Positions 23,830 through 35,177 of a stretch of 64,000 nucleotides of DNA are shown one piece after another (within the stretch, counting starts at the first letter, position 1; the number at the start of each line of letters is the position of its first letter). The stretch is taken from positions 23,877,227-23,941,226 of the forward strand of contig OW028576.1 in NCBI GenBank assembly GCA_932294295.1, in the 5' to 3' direction. The notes beneath the pieces are model-generated. The model worked only from the letters and a program-made list of their open reading frames with translations. It ran no database searches and was not told the origin of the DNA. The position numbers were made by a program, and so were the translations under genes. The DNA comes from Alitta virens. Its lineage: Eukaryota; Annelida; Polychaeta; Phyllodocida; Nereididae.

Positions 23830-25690
23830 TATACCTCAACAATTATTGCATTGCATGCATTGCTGCAATATTTATCTTTATATTTATTCATATTTTTTGT
23901 TCCTGTATTTTTTATTTAATGAACAGCTGTTATTAATATAGTGCAAACCACCAGGTTTCCTATAACTTTTTGCCCTACAAAATTCACTGCTCAATTTCAT
24001 GATTGTTTTATTAAGTGAGAAATTTAATTTATCAGTGCAATTAGGTAATTAGTTTTAAAAAAATGCATCAGATAGGTAACAATGCAACCAAGTTATTTGG
24101 CTTTTATTTCTGGCATGCATAACAAGTAACACAAATTATAAATATTCACTTTCATAACCATTTTCTAGATATATAGTTGATAGTATTTTGTGTGAATGAA
24201 AATAGTTAAACATATCATTGGATTGATGATGAGTTGATCTTTCAGTACATTTGTAATGTTTAAACATAGATTTCTCTTTGACTCCTAATTTTAATGGATA
24301 TCATGAACTTCCACGTAACATTCAGGAAGTATGTGGTGATCAAATTACTGCTCGTCATCAAGTAGGTAAATTTGGAGCACTTTGTAAAATTTGTTGCAGA
24401 TTTTATAACATCAATTATTGCTTTTATAAATTACACGTACTGTGGCTGGAGTTTCTGAAAATGTGTGACAGAGAGCTGTTTGAATAAACATATCCATCAT
24501 GATGCAGGGGTGCTACAAGGATGTTCTATGGAATCGGTGATGCATATGATGTTCTGATGATAAGTTCTTTGATCCAAGGATGTTCGTGGTTCAAGCGGTC
24601 ACAGGGGAATTCTATTAAGGTATCAAAAAACAACCAAAATATGGAGATTGGTCTAAAGGTTGAAACTGGTGCTGGATGGAATGATGCATATGTTCCTTTA
24701 CTGATGCACTGAATAGTCTAATTCTACTGTCAAGACCACCCCACTATTACATTCTGTCCAGTCTTACATACGGACAGATATACAATGACTCTCATATTGC
24801 TCATGCAAAATTAATTGTGTAATGATTACCCTAGAGGGAGCCAAATCAAATCAAATTTTATGGCATTTAAAGGTAATTGCAAAGTGAATTGCAGAAAATT
24901 CAAATATTAATTTGTGTTAATACATGCGAATTTAACATGCTGTGCTAAACAAATGTTAACCTTTCACTAAATGCTAGTATAATAGTTATTGATGTATTGT
25001 TGATCTGTGTTTAATTTCATACGACTGAGTTTTTAATAAAATATTATGGAAATACTCTACAGAAATTACAAGATTATGCTAGTTAAAAACAGTTTACTCG
25101 TCCCTTTTTCAACGATCCCCATTTAGTTTTGCTATCCGGCCTATTACAGAAAAGGTGTATTCCACACAGTACATAAACGTTGGGTTAAAAAATTGAACAA
25201 AAAAGCAGCATTTTAGTTGGCCTATTACATGACCGTAAAAAGACTCACTCCAGATACCTGGGTTGTTTAATAAAGTCTGTTCCATCTACTTCACCAAAGA
25301 AAATGCTTTCTTCATTCCCGACCATTTTTTCGGAATTCAAACTTTATTGCCTTGGCAGCCAGTTGCCATTGATACCAAACAAAGTTAAAGCCCGTCAAAT
25401 ATACATTCTGATGGCACCAAATACTGCATCTAGGGTGTGGGGCTCGTGAAAACTGTTGGGAAAATTGATATTTCTAAGTTTGACCTTGGATACCATTTGA
25501 GTATGTCATGTGACCTCTTAGGTCACATGACCATCAAAATATATACTTCAGAGATAATATGCCAGGTCAGTTGAACTAAGCATGTCTATGGTCTAGGTCA
25601 TTGAAAAATGGGTTTTGATGATGCCACAATGAGTGTTGGTAACCAATTTCACCCTTATAACGTCATTAGAAATGATGACTACAAAAATAC
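23830..25690. other. intron-like DNA between TLR exons, no other gene seen
   Basis: AT-rich. It holds a perfect 11-base inverted repeat with a 5-base loop at 25505-25531 (GTCATGTGACC...). Confidence 0.45.
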
Positions 25691-25695
25691 TTGCA

Positions 25696-25884
25696 ATACA
25701 CCCTTTTCAGCAGCCATGTTGGTATTTTTGCCTCATTGACCTCCTTTTGATTACGTCATATATCATGACATCATTATTTCTCTCTGACCTCACCATGACC
25801 ATTGTCTACTGATGATACATGTCACAATATTATTATCTGAGTGCAAAGGAAGGCCAACATGGCTGCTGTGTGAAAAGGGTGCAT
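25696..25884. mobile_element. MITE with 30-base inverted ends
   Basis: The left end ATACACCCTTTTCAGCAGCC... (25696-25725) is matched in reverse complement at 25851-25884, apart from a 4-base gap. The element is about 190 bases long and lies in the putative intron of the TLR pseudogene. Confidence 0.7.
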
Positions 25885-26269
25885 CTGCAGGTCTCAAGGA
25901 TTCAGATGGTATATGGTGCCAACCCCCTTCATCAAAAAGTTTGAAACCCCCTTTTTACTACATATGCCCCCGGACTATATAGCCTCAAAATGATCCAGGA
26001 TTATATTAACAGAATAGTTGTTACCTAATTGAAGGAAGACTAATTTGTGATTACTAGTTCATATATACAGGTATATTTCCAAAAACTGTTATTTAGTTGT
26101 TCAATATATAACCCCAAAGTTTATTCAAGAGCACTGCGTACAGCGTTGGTATAATTTTAACATTTCTGAGTCACGATAAATATGTTATGCTGACTTACCA
26201 TTCATGGTTGAAATAAGCAATCCAGATTCCCTGGTCCTAGTTGTCAATATTTCTGGAACTAAAATGTAT

Positions 26270-28380
26270 ATATATGATAAATCTAACTAAATAATTTTTA
26301 CAATTTTGATGAAATTAAACTATTCAATAAACTAATTTTAAGATTATATTCAACAAAACACACTTGTGTGTTTTATTGAGTAATCTCAAATAGTAAAGTT
26401 GAATATTACTAGTCGTGCAGGGAAACTTATTCAATATATTAGAAATCAAAACTCTCCTAAAAGACAAAAGTTTACATCTCATACAACAGCAGAATGTTTG
26501 ATATCCTATTATATGTGTGAAATGTAAAATAAATGCGTATATGTTTATATATTTTGTTTCTATATTTATATATATATTTGGTAATAAATAATGAAAATTG
26601 AACTTATTTGTTACCGAATTCATAGCAGTGTATATTATTTATTATTATTTATGTATTGTCATGCATACTGAATGAGGATTTTTCATATTTCCACCGAATG
26701 CTCAGTATATGTTTTGTTTGTACTAAATCATGCTCAGTGCTATGTTTTTATTAATAATTTAAATTTAACAATATGGATTAATTACCATTATGTAGTGAAA
26801 TTGCCCAGTGTTTCTCGCAAAATGAGATATTCTGCAGATCAATTCTCAATGGTTTGCTGTCATCCGGGTGATTCTGTATGTATGCAAATTAGGTTATATT
26901 AGTCTTCGGTTTCCATAATAGGTATTATGATTTGCAACCATTAACGAGGAAATGACCTTTGTGTTTCTGAATTTGTTGTATCCTATTACTATTATTAACT
27001 CCTGAACTTAAAATTCGTCAGTTTTCAGCAAGCATGGACTGTAACATGCAGTGGGGCCCAAAACTCATCATACACTTGAACAAGATGACATAATATAAAA
27101 TTGTGAATAAAATCATAAAATGAATGTTGTTAAATTTGATATAGAAAAGAAAGAAAAATACAATAAATGTTGAGAATGTATAGAATGATGCATATAAACT
27201 GTTGGCCTAATAGTATCACATCAAAATTAGTCATCAATGACAGTGAGTCGACTTATCTTGAGAATGTTTTAAACTATGTATGCAGTAAAACCTGCCCAAA
27301 TGCCTACCTACATATCACAGCAACCCATACCTGTTCAAACTTTGGCTGTCTGATTTAAAAGCTCATAAGAAAAGAAACTCACTACTTCTAGAAATAAGAG
27401 ATACAGCTGTATCACTACATCTTACAGAGCGGGAAACAGAGGCAACTATCACTCCCTCAGGCCAAATAAAACTTACTAGTGCCCTCGCACCAGTCAATAC
27501 TTGTATAATATTGATTGACGTGCCTGATGTTTCAGAAAATGTTCTAAATTTTACCAGTAATTCCCATTGCTTCTAATATGGGAACACCCTCAGCAACTTT
27601 CAAATTGTAATTTCTTTCAGTGAAAATGTTGACTCCATTCGCAAGATTATCTTTTATGACATGTTTACAGATGGAAAGAGCCATAAATTCAATTTAACTA
27701 TTACTTCATAACTGAAATGAAAAATTACTTTAAAAAAAGAACCCATAGATATTTAACTAGACAAACAAATAAACTAAAAGCACCCAATGTGAGACATGAA
27801 TTTGCCAAACATTGAATATCAAACTGTCTACAAGCTGACCACCCATGCGATCTATATTTAGTTGTATTAATTATTGGGCGAGTTCCGCGAGCATGTACAG
27901 ATTTTTTTTTAGATCAACTCACCAGATATCAAACACAACTAACCCAGGCAGTTTTGACCTATGGTCATCGATTCAAAGTTGCTCAATATTTTTCAAGTTA
28001 TACAAAACAACCTCAATGTCAAACAGAACACATTAGAGTGGCAAAAGAAACTTTAATCAACACCAACTACAAGCTACTACATGTTCAAAGAACAGACCAA
28101 ATTAATTAACCATTATATTATCAAGAAAATGTTGCATAAGCAAGACAGGTTAAATGTAGATAAAATCCGCAAGAATCCATATAACATAGTTACATAGGAC
28201 TGAATAGTATTGTAGTAAAAACTGTAGTAATTACAAAGAGTTAACCATCTGCAGTTTCTGGACTGGCAAGGATTTCAGGTAGCGGAAAACACAGTCACTT
28301 TTCAAGTCTCAAAGGACCTTGATAGCTTCCAAGGGTACTTCCCACTGACAGCTGGTAGGAGGCGCCAGAATGACGGAGGC
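26270..28380. other. no gene seen
   Basis: Very AT-rich intergenic DNA. I find no supported gene or repeat family. Confidence 0.4.
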
Positions 28381-28394
28381 TGTATTAGTTATAT

Positions 28395-29593
28395 TCAGAG
28401 GGGGGTTTTCTGATAGCTGCTATGAGTGACTGGGGACAAGGACGGAGGGTGGGCAGCTCCAGGTGTCCCGGTGGGGACATCATAGACCAGGAAGGGCAAG
28501 CTGGTGGGGGGGGGGGGGGAGACTTTACCAGCCACCCTAAGCAAGGTAATGAGCGCATTGTTGGGGCAAATATAAATGTCTAATCTAGACAGGGCGAGTT
28601 GGAGGGTATGTTCACATATAGTCGTATTAGACATAGTCATATTATTCATGGAGTGTGATGTGCTCACGTAGGATGATCCTGGAGGGGTCCAGCACTGTTT
28701 TGAATGGGCTGTCTTATTGCTTATGCGGAGAAGTCCGAAATGCCATGTCAACATGAGGGACCAGACCTGTGCATCTGCAGGGAGATCCAAATTTAAATGC
28801 CTCCTTATGGCCTGCAGATCATCACAGGACAAAGTCATTTTAAACCATACATCATTGGTTTTGTGGCGTTTTACTGCTGTAATAATCGAGTCAATATGAA
28901 AATTGTCTTTTAATTAATGGGGTTCCGAAGGCCTAAAAGCAAGTGCAACAATCTGATGACAGTTGAGTATTGGGGAATGCTAGGAGTTGCTTTAGTGTGG
29001 CTGAGATAATCAATATTTCGGCAAATGTTGATTGGGGAGGCAGGGAGTGCTGGTATGTCATGAAGGGCACATAAACTTATGTAGGACTGTAGGTATGTGG
29101 CGTAAGTTTGTTTAGTACTGGCTGCCAATGTACGGGATCACAGCAGTGCAACCTCTTGATCCAGAAATGTTTTGAAAAGGAAAGCTAGGGCTTAAATTGA
29201 CATATGATATCAAGCATACAATTTATGTATATCCAGTCCCCTGGTAGAAAGCTCCGCCCCCAACAATAGAGCTATCGGTATGAATGTGGATGCTGAGACG
29301 GGTGTCCCAAAGCTTGTGGACATGGTGGGCAGTGTCAGAAGCAAAGGCTTGTCCATGAAGGCCCTGCTCCAGGGATGTACATTGGCAGCCCAGTTCAGCT
29401 TACCCACCAGGCATGAATGAGGAAAAAGCCATATCTTAATTATGCCATTTAAAAAAAAAGTCCTCATTGTCATCACTGGAAAGTTTGTCCTTCCACTGGG
29501 GCAGGTATGCTCGAACCCCGGGGAGGTCAGACTTTTGAAGGTGCTAGACATCATGTTCCCCAACGGAACCCAAGATCTTGTTGCTGGGCACAC
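28395..29593 (-). pseudogene. DIRS-type retrotransposon remnant (RNase H end and tyrosine recombinase)
   Basis: Three minus-strand segments follow each other in the order expected of DIRS elements. Segment one (29593-29210) has VGKLNWAANV and a following H-rich helix, typical of the connection/RNase H end. Segment two (29128-28910, ASTKQTYATYLQSYISLC) resembles the N-terminal SAM-like domain of a tyrosine recombinase, ending LLGLRNPI. Segment three (28838-28395, MTLSCDDLQAIRRHLNLD...FGLLRISN) resembles the start of its catalytic domain. The last is in another frame, and the catalytic Arg-His-Arg-Tyr set is incomplete. DIRS elements integrate with the recombinase instead of a DDE integrase. 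Confidence 0.65.
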
Positions 29594-29599
29594 TATTCA

Positions 29600-30310
29600 A
29601 TATCATAGGCCAGGGCACTAGGCCATGCATAAGTTAGGGAAAAATGGCAATTTGCACCATGTAATGTATGTAGTCCCTTACATGCTCAGTCTGTGGATGC
29701 CCCATCCTCATGAATAACGGCTCTCAGGAGGCGAAGGGAACCCTCCATGTACTGGGGGTCGGACAACCGGTCATGTTGTCAATGCTCCCCAGATTCACAA
29801 TTGTAGACTCCTCACCCCTGTTCAGGCATGAAACAAAGTCCACCACTTGCCTTCTTTGTAGTGAACTGATCCTTGAAAAAGGCCATAACCAATTTTGGAG
29901 TTTTCTTGTTTTTTTCTACTGGAACATCTACTGGAACAGAAAGAAGAACAGGAACAGGATAAGGTGATTACTTCTTCGGAGAAATCTGAGTCATAAGGAA
30001 GGAAGAGTTCATCAGCTGGCTCATGTTGATCGGAGTCAAACAGGCAGGAACGTTGTCACTGGCAGACTGCAAGGATCCCACTGAAGAAGGGTTCAAGGAA
30101 GAAGAACCAGGCACCACTGGAGAAGGTACAGCCGGAAAGACACCCAATGAAGGTCCAGGTCCAGAAGACTGGTAGGTACCTGCAGGCTGGCCCATGGCAA
30201 CTTAAGAAGAAGGTCTTGCAGGCAGGGTTGTTTTGTGAAATCTTGCAGGCTTCTCAAATCATATCGTCTTGCCATGGGTCACTTCCTTTCTTTGAGTTGA
30301 CATATTCCAC
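29600..30310. other. remnant between DIRS and Harbinger pieces
   Basis: Short minus-strand frames here (30195-29968, Ser/Pro-rich) may be the tail of the Harbinger transposase or of the accessory protein of that element. No domain is recognisable. Confidence 0.3.
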
Positions 30311-30319
30311 CAAGTACAG

Positions 30320-31544
30320 TCATTGTAATTTGGCACTCTGGGTAGCATAGTTCCCTCCGATCCTATGTGGTGGCATTTCAGGAATTTCTGCAGCTTCCCC
30401 CCAAGCCCCAGGATTGGCCTCATGGGTGACTGGATCTTCGTGGTCAAGCATGTTGTTCTGGGTTATCGGATATCTGATTCTCATGAGGTTGCGGAGGCAG
30501 CATTCAAGGACTAAAGATTCCACCGTCTTGATTTTCTCGGGCAAGGTGGTTAGCAGACACCTAAACCTTGGTGCCAGGTTACCAAAGGCATTCTCCACAG
30601 TTCTTCTGGCTCTGGAGAGTCCGTAATTGTAGATCCGCTGCTGTTTGGTCATGTTGCACAGAGGCAGTGGTTTCATCTGTCAGGTTCTCAAAGGGAAGGC
30701 ATCATCCCCAACGATGAGGTATGGTACAGGTCTGTCACCACCAGCAATAGGTTCAGGTGGAGGTAATCAAATGGTCCCATCTTCTAGAGCATTCCTCAGG
30801 GCTGCATCTGCAAAATCTCCTCCATCAGATCCAGAATAATTTGCTCCACAATCCACACAGATTAACTTGTAGTCTGCATCCACAAGAGCCATGAGTACAA
30901 TGGAATGGAAGCCCTTGTAGTTATAGTAGAGTGAACCTCCTTTGGTAGGACACCTGATGGCCACATGCTTCACATCTATGGCACAATACAATGGGGAAAG
31001 TTCCATCTTGCCTCAAACAGCTGCGCAATTCCCACCACTCTTCTGGTGTTGTTGGACAGGAGATGACATCTTCTGCATATTCGGCTATGATGGCTTCACA
31101 CACTTCAGGAATGGTGTTGCTGATGGTGTTGTGGGCCGCTCTGAAGCCATAAATCAGTGACTTGTAGCTGTTGCCAGTTGCCAAATACATCAGGGTGATG
31201 GCAATCCTGATTCCTGGCCTCAAAGCTTTCCTCCAGAAGGTGTCTTGCTTGGTAATTCTAGGCCAAACTTTGGCAAGCAGCTCTTGGAACTAGCCTGGCT
31301 GCATTCTCAAAAACTTCTTGCAGTGGGTTGCATCCTCCATCAAGAATTCATTCATCAAGCGTTCGTATTGGCCCATCTGAGGTCTTCGCAATAGCCATGG
31401 CATCACGAAAAATCTCTTCCTTCTCCTTCTCTTAATGACTGCTTGTCTTCTTTCTGCAGCTCGTCTGGACTGTTTTTCATTGTGCATAATAACCTGTGCA
31501 ATAGTGGCTAGTTGCACATTTAATTCCAAGCTGGCCTGAGCCAA
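30320..31544 (-). pseudogene. PIF/Harbinger transposase, multiply broken
   Basis: Segments in order: basic N-terminus and MGQYERLMNEFLMEDAT (31544-31290); helix-turn-helix region LATGNSYKSLIYGFR with NTISNTIPEVCEAI (31223-30921); DDE core with CAIDVKHVAIRCP for the first Asp (31006-30767) and VGDDAFPL for the second; and RARRTVENAFGNLAPRFR with the Glu (30676-30320). Lesions: an in-frame stop at 31292-31290, a net frameshift near 31010, a stop at 30769-30767 and a stop just before 30676. The motifs define the HARBI1-like family, a cut-and-paste transposase that acts in the nucleus. A shared Harbinger end sequence lies upstream at 31966-31984. The left end was not found. Confidence 0.88.
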
Positions 31545-31955
31545 TTTTACAATGGCTGTTGGTTGTTATACTGCATGTGCCATGGTCCTTTTGTCTGTGT
31601 TAACAAGGAGCAGAATGAAGGTTACAGACAAGCAGCCACTTATATATTCACATCTGGCCCTCCACCTTGACAGCCTTCAAACATAGTTCACATAGTTAAC
31701 TCGTCGGGTCGTTCCTTGTTACCTTCACAGTCGTGATTGATACGTACTTGATACGCCCCTCACACTACGGGTCGTACATAGATGCCGTGGGGTCTCCTGT
31801 CATAAACGTCATCATCCATTGGGTTTGGTATGATTCACATCTTACTGCTGCCAACTCACTTGTCGTATTAAGCCCCGCCCCTTTTTGCTTCCAACAACCA
31901 TGGTGAAGTCGTCAAAATGGGGTATTACATAATTCTACGAGAGCAATACGGCTTC

Positions 31956-31984
31956 ACCGGGGAAACCGGCTATGTGAGAACCCC
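31956..31984. mobile_element. Harbinger terminal inverted repeat
   Basis: GAAACCGGCTATGTGAGAAC (31962-31981), followed by CCC, is close to the reverse complement of the left ends at 17341 and 63044. It marks the promoter-side end of the broken copy. Confidence 0.65.
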
Positions 31985-32159
31985 AATTTTCACAATAATC
32001 AGAACAAATTTAGTAAACCTGATTTTAGAGTATATATCAATCAATAAGAGTTCTGATATATAGAGGGTATCTTAATGATTTATATATCAATCAAGGAGAG
32101 TTCTGATATATAGAAGGTATATATCCTAAGGATTTAGATCTGAAACAAAAAGATACATT

Positions 32160-32735
32160 CCGCAACTCCGGTTTGGGCATATTGTGCTCCATTTATGACT
32201 ACTAATTGACTAGTTCACTATAACTAACTGACTGATCACTTGATCAACTGGTTGGTTAAACAGACTTGGTTACAGTGGTTTGCAATGACTTGTAGCCAGC
32301 CACTTGACAAAGTCTATTGGTGATGTCAAAATTTACCATGCTTGAGTGGCTCCCAATCAAGCCCACAAATAGAAATGGACTTAATTTCTTTGGTCTCAAT
32401 TACAGCTAGACAGTTGTGTTTTGACAGTAAGCGTTTGGATGAGCATGATCAACCATTGTGCAACATGAAGGTCCAGCACTGTTTTGAAGGGACTGTCACA
32501 TTGCTTATGCGGAGAACCACACTTGGAATTGGACTGATTGCCTTTTGACTACACTTCAATTCAATCAGCGGTAATTAAATATTTAAATGAATAGCTAACC
32601 CACTGAATGGCTGAATGACTAGTGAGTCAATTGGTTGATTAACAGGCTGTTAATTGAAACATGATTGACCACCTAACTGACTGACTGACTGACTGACTAA
32701 CGGGCCAACTGACTGGTTAGCTGATTGATTCATTT
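32160..32735. repeat. dispersed repeat, copy 1
   Basis: This stretch matches 59660-60320 in the same orientation over most of its length, including CTTGATCAACTGGT, CCAGCCACTTGACAAAGT, TTTGGTCTCAATTACAGCT and a TGAC-repeat segment. It has no coding capacity. A 50-base piece at 32469-32518 matches the DIRS remnant, not the other copy. Confidence 0.8.
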
Positions 32736-32739
32736 TTAA

Positions 32740-33385
32740 CTTTACTGGTAAACAACCTGTCTTGACGCAAGATCCTCGATCACACCTGCAGGAGAGGGTC
32801 TTGTAGAGTTCATAGTGCCAACATGACGGTCCCACTTTCTGCCAAGAAAGTTAGTCATTATCGCCCAAGAAAATTGCCATCTTTCGTACCACAAAGATAC
32901 CAACTTTTGTACCACGAAAGTACCACTTTCGTGCCACAAAATTACCACTATTGTGCCACAAAAGCTGGGTGCCAAAGTCCCTTCTCAAGCGGTCTGGGAG
33001 TCTAAGTTATGCACAATTATCTCCAGATGTGATTCACTAGAATATTGGTTTATGGATCATAAATAGTGTTTCTTACACTCTTAGTTATAATCATATCAAC
33101 AGTGTTTAGTTTGGTTACAATCTTGAGTTGAAAACGAGGCAAAATACTTCTAAGCTTTTTAGGTTCGAAAAATCACATTTTGGGTAGTTTTCAATTCAAG
33201 ATTGTTACAAAACTAAAGCCTGCAGAAATATTGCGTTTGCTCAGCTAATAGCTTATATAACATCTCCTTTTGGAAGAGGTATTCAAAATTATTCCAGGTA
33301 AAATAAAATTAGAGATACAGGCACGCAAGCTTAGGCTTCCAGACTATATATATGAAGCACCCTAACTAACATGAGGATGCGCATA
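32740..33385. other. no gene seen
   Basis: The segment 32860-32965 repeats TTTCGTACCAC-like words. Nothing else is supported. Confidence 0.4.
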
Positions 33386-33394
33386 TTTAAAATG

Positions 33395-33796
33395 TTTTAG
33401 AGAGGAGATGAGAGGAGAGGAGAGGAGAGGAGAGGAGGGGAGAGGAGAGGAGGGGAGAGGAGAGGAGAGGAGAGGAGAGGAGAGGAGAGGAGAGGAGATG
33501 AGATGAGATGAGCAGAGAGGAGGGGAGAGGTGATGAGAGGAGAGGAGATGAGAGGAGATGAGAGGAGAAGAGAGGAGCAGAGAGGAGAGGAGAGGAGAGG
33601 AGAGGAGAGGAGAGGAGAGGAGAGGAGAGGAGAGGAGAGGAGAGGAGAGGAGAGGAGAGGAGAGGAGAGGAGAGGAGAGGAGATGAGATGAGATGAGCAG
33701 AGAGGAGGGGAGAGGTGATGAGAGGAGAGGAGATGAGAGGAGAAGAGAGGAGCAGAGAGGAGGGGAGAGGTGAGGAGAGGAGAGGAGAGGAGAGAA
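33395..33796. repeat. GGAGA minisatellite, about 400 bases
   Basis: A nearly pure array of AGAGG pentamers contains three larger, nearly identical blocks with GATGAG and GCAGAG variants (for example around 33500-33530 and 33680-33715). This suggests unequal exchange on top of slippage. One strand is all purine. Confidence 0.97.
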
Positions 33797-33799
33797 ATG

Positions 33800-34795
33800 C
33801 ATTCCTACAAAGCAAAATGCATACCTGCAGTCAAGCGAATTAGCCTTCACTTTTGTGGTGCGAAACCTATATACACTGTTGGGGGTCGACACTTTAATAG
33901 CTATGTTACTTTGGTGGTACAATAGGTACGATCACTGGTGAAACCTTCGCACCAGAAAATGTGCTCCTTGGCTATCATACTCTTGTGATGAATGGTGTTT
34001 TATGAGCGGAACATTATATGTATTTTATCTTTATTAACTATTTATAATGTATTACAACAAACAATGTACTTTGCATAACATACTCCAATACTGGCAGTGC
34101 ATTAATATCTGGCAAAACAATCTCACCATTATATTCTTTATGTATATACTATCTAAATGTGTGCCCTGATTCCAGAACTATATAATTAATAGCAACACAG
34201 ATACCTTTGCAATTAGGATAAAAATGTAAGTTAACCACATAGAAGGTATATGCCCTTATTCTTTTTTCTTTTTTTATATGCAATTCTTGATGGTTCTAAC
34301 TCTGGGCTTCCTGATAGTATTATGGTTCCAGGCAGTATCTACTGGCTGCTATATTTATACAATTTGTCTCATTTGTGTTTCCCCTTGGCCTTTTTTTGGA
34401 CTTGATTGACAACCTTCTTTGGCTAATATGGGCACAATGTTTGTATGCAACACAACATTTTATACATGAATTTGTTAGCTTTTAAAAACATTAAATATTC
34501 TACAAATGCACCCTCTATAATATAAGCAAGGGATTAGTGACCCACCTCTGCTGCAAGCTCAACCCAATGTTAATTGCGATTAACAATGTGAACTCAGCAT
34601 TAATTTATTTCCAGCAAAACAAACATGTACATATAAAATAAGTAAAAGGAAAATAATACCCAGAACATTTATTCATTTTTTATCTTAAAGGGAGAGAGTG
34701 ATTCAGAGGGAGTCTAAAGTTGTGACTGGGAAAAGTAGTGGGTGACTATTCCTTACTGAAAAGGTAGTTATACTTTATTTTGGTTTGTACTGTCA
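33800..34795. other. no gene seen
   Basis: AT-rich intergenic DNA. Confidence 0.4.
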
Positions 34796-34799
34796 TTAA

Positions 34800-35110
34800 G
34801 TTGGGTGGCATAATGGTTAAGGCATCTGCCAATTCCACGTTGGTTAGCTCCCCTGAAGGTCCCGGATTCGATCTCAGGCCCTAGCACTCTTGATAAGCTA
34901 CATCCCGACTAAATGTCGATCACATGAGATTTTAAATTTGATGTGCCTTGTACTCAGTGTCTATGCCGAGACAAATGAAACACCCCACTAATGGGGCAAA
35001 TGTGTAACATGGCGTGAAGCCCAAGCTTAATCATCTCATCATTACATCTGCCTCTGACAGCTGATCATAGAAGAGGGATAAGCTTCAGACCCAGTAGCAC
35101 TGAGACATAG
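34800..35110 (+). mobile_element. tRNA-derived SINE, near full length
   Basis: The head has GTGGCATAATGGTTAAGGC (A box) and GGATTCGATCTC (B box). The body has GGGGCAAATGTGTAACATGG and a TCATCTCATCATTACATCTG stretch. Same family as the copies at 12.47, 40.83, 56.35 and 57.67 kb. Confidence 0.75.
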
Positions 35111-35177
35111 ACAGACTGTACATGTATGGCTAAAGTCATCTGCTGTCAAAAAGCTGCATTGCAAATGACCCTGGTTC

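Larger units (their letters stand above)
21183..26205 (-). pseudogene. Toll-like receptor with TIR domain, disrupted
   Basis: This is the minus-strand paralogue of the TLR at 13.6 kb. The start exon ends ATGAATG before a GTAAGT donor (26199). The large exon would start at 23795, but the acceptor AG is CG here, at the position aligned to the intact TAG of the other copy. The N-cap, leucine-rich repeats, C-cap, membrane span (VVLATVIPTAFVVIALGLMY) and a TIR domain (IDVYISCADEDTDWL box 1, RRRDIDMGD box 2, CWDKLKSFI box 3) are all recognisable. Damage: TGA at 22722-22720, TAA at 22515-22513, and one extra A in a run at 22251-22255 that shifts the frame. The BB-loop position usually held by Pro is Met. 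Three or four independent lesions argue against sequencing error. TLRs act at the cell surface or in endosomes and recruit TIR adaptors. Confidence 0.85.

Noticed and set aside
28395..28838. Host-gene reading of the Pro/Ser-rich minus-strand ORF
   Set aside because: Its first part matches a tyrosine recombinase better, and it lies next to other DIRS pieces.
33362..33922. Long minus-strand frames rich in Ser, Leu and Pro
   Set aside because: They are translations of the GGAGA minisatellite. All frames of a pentamer repeat without a stop stay open.
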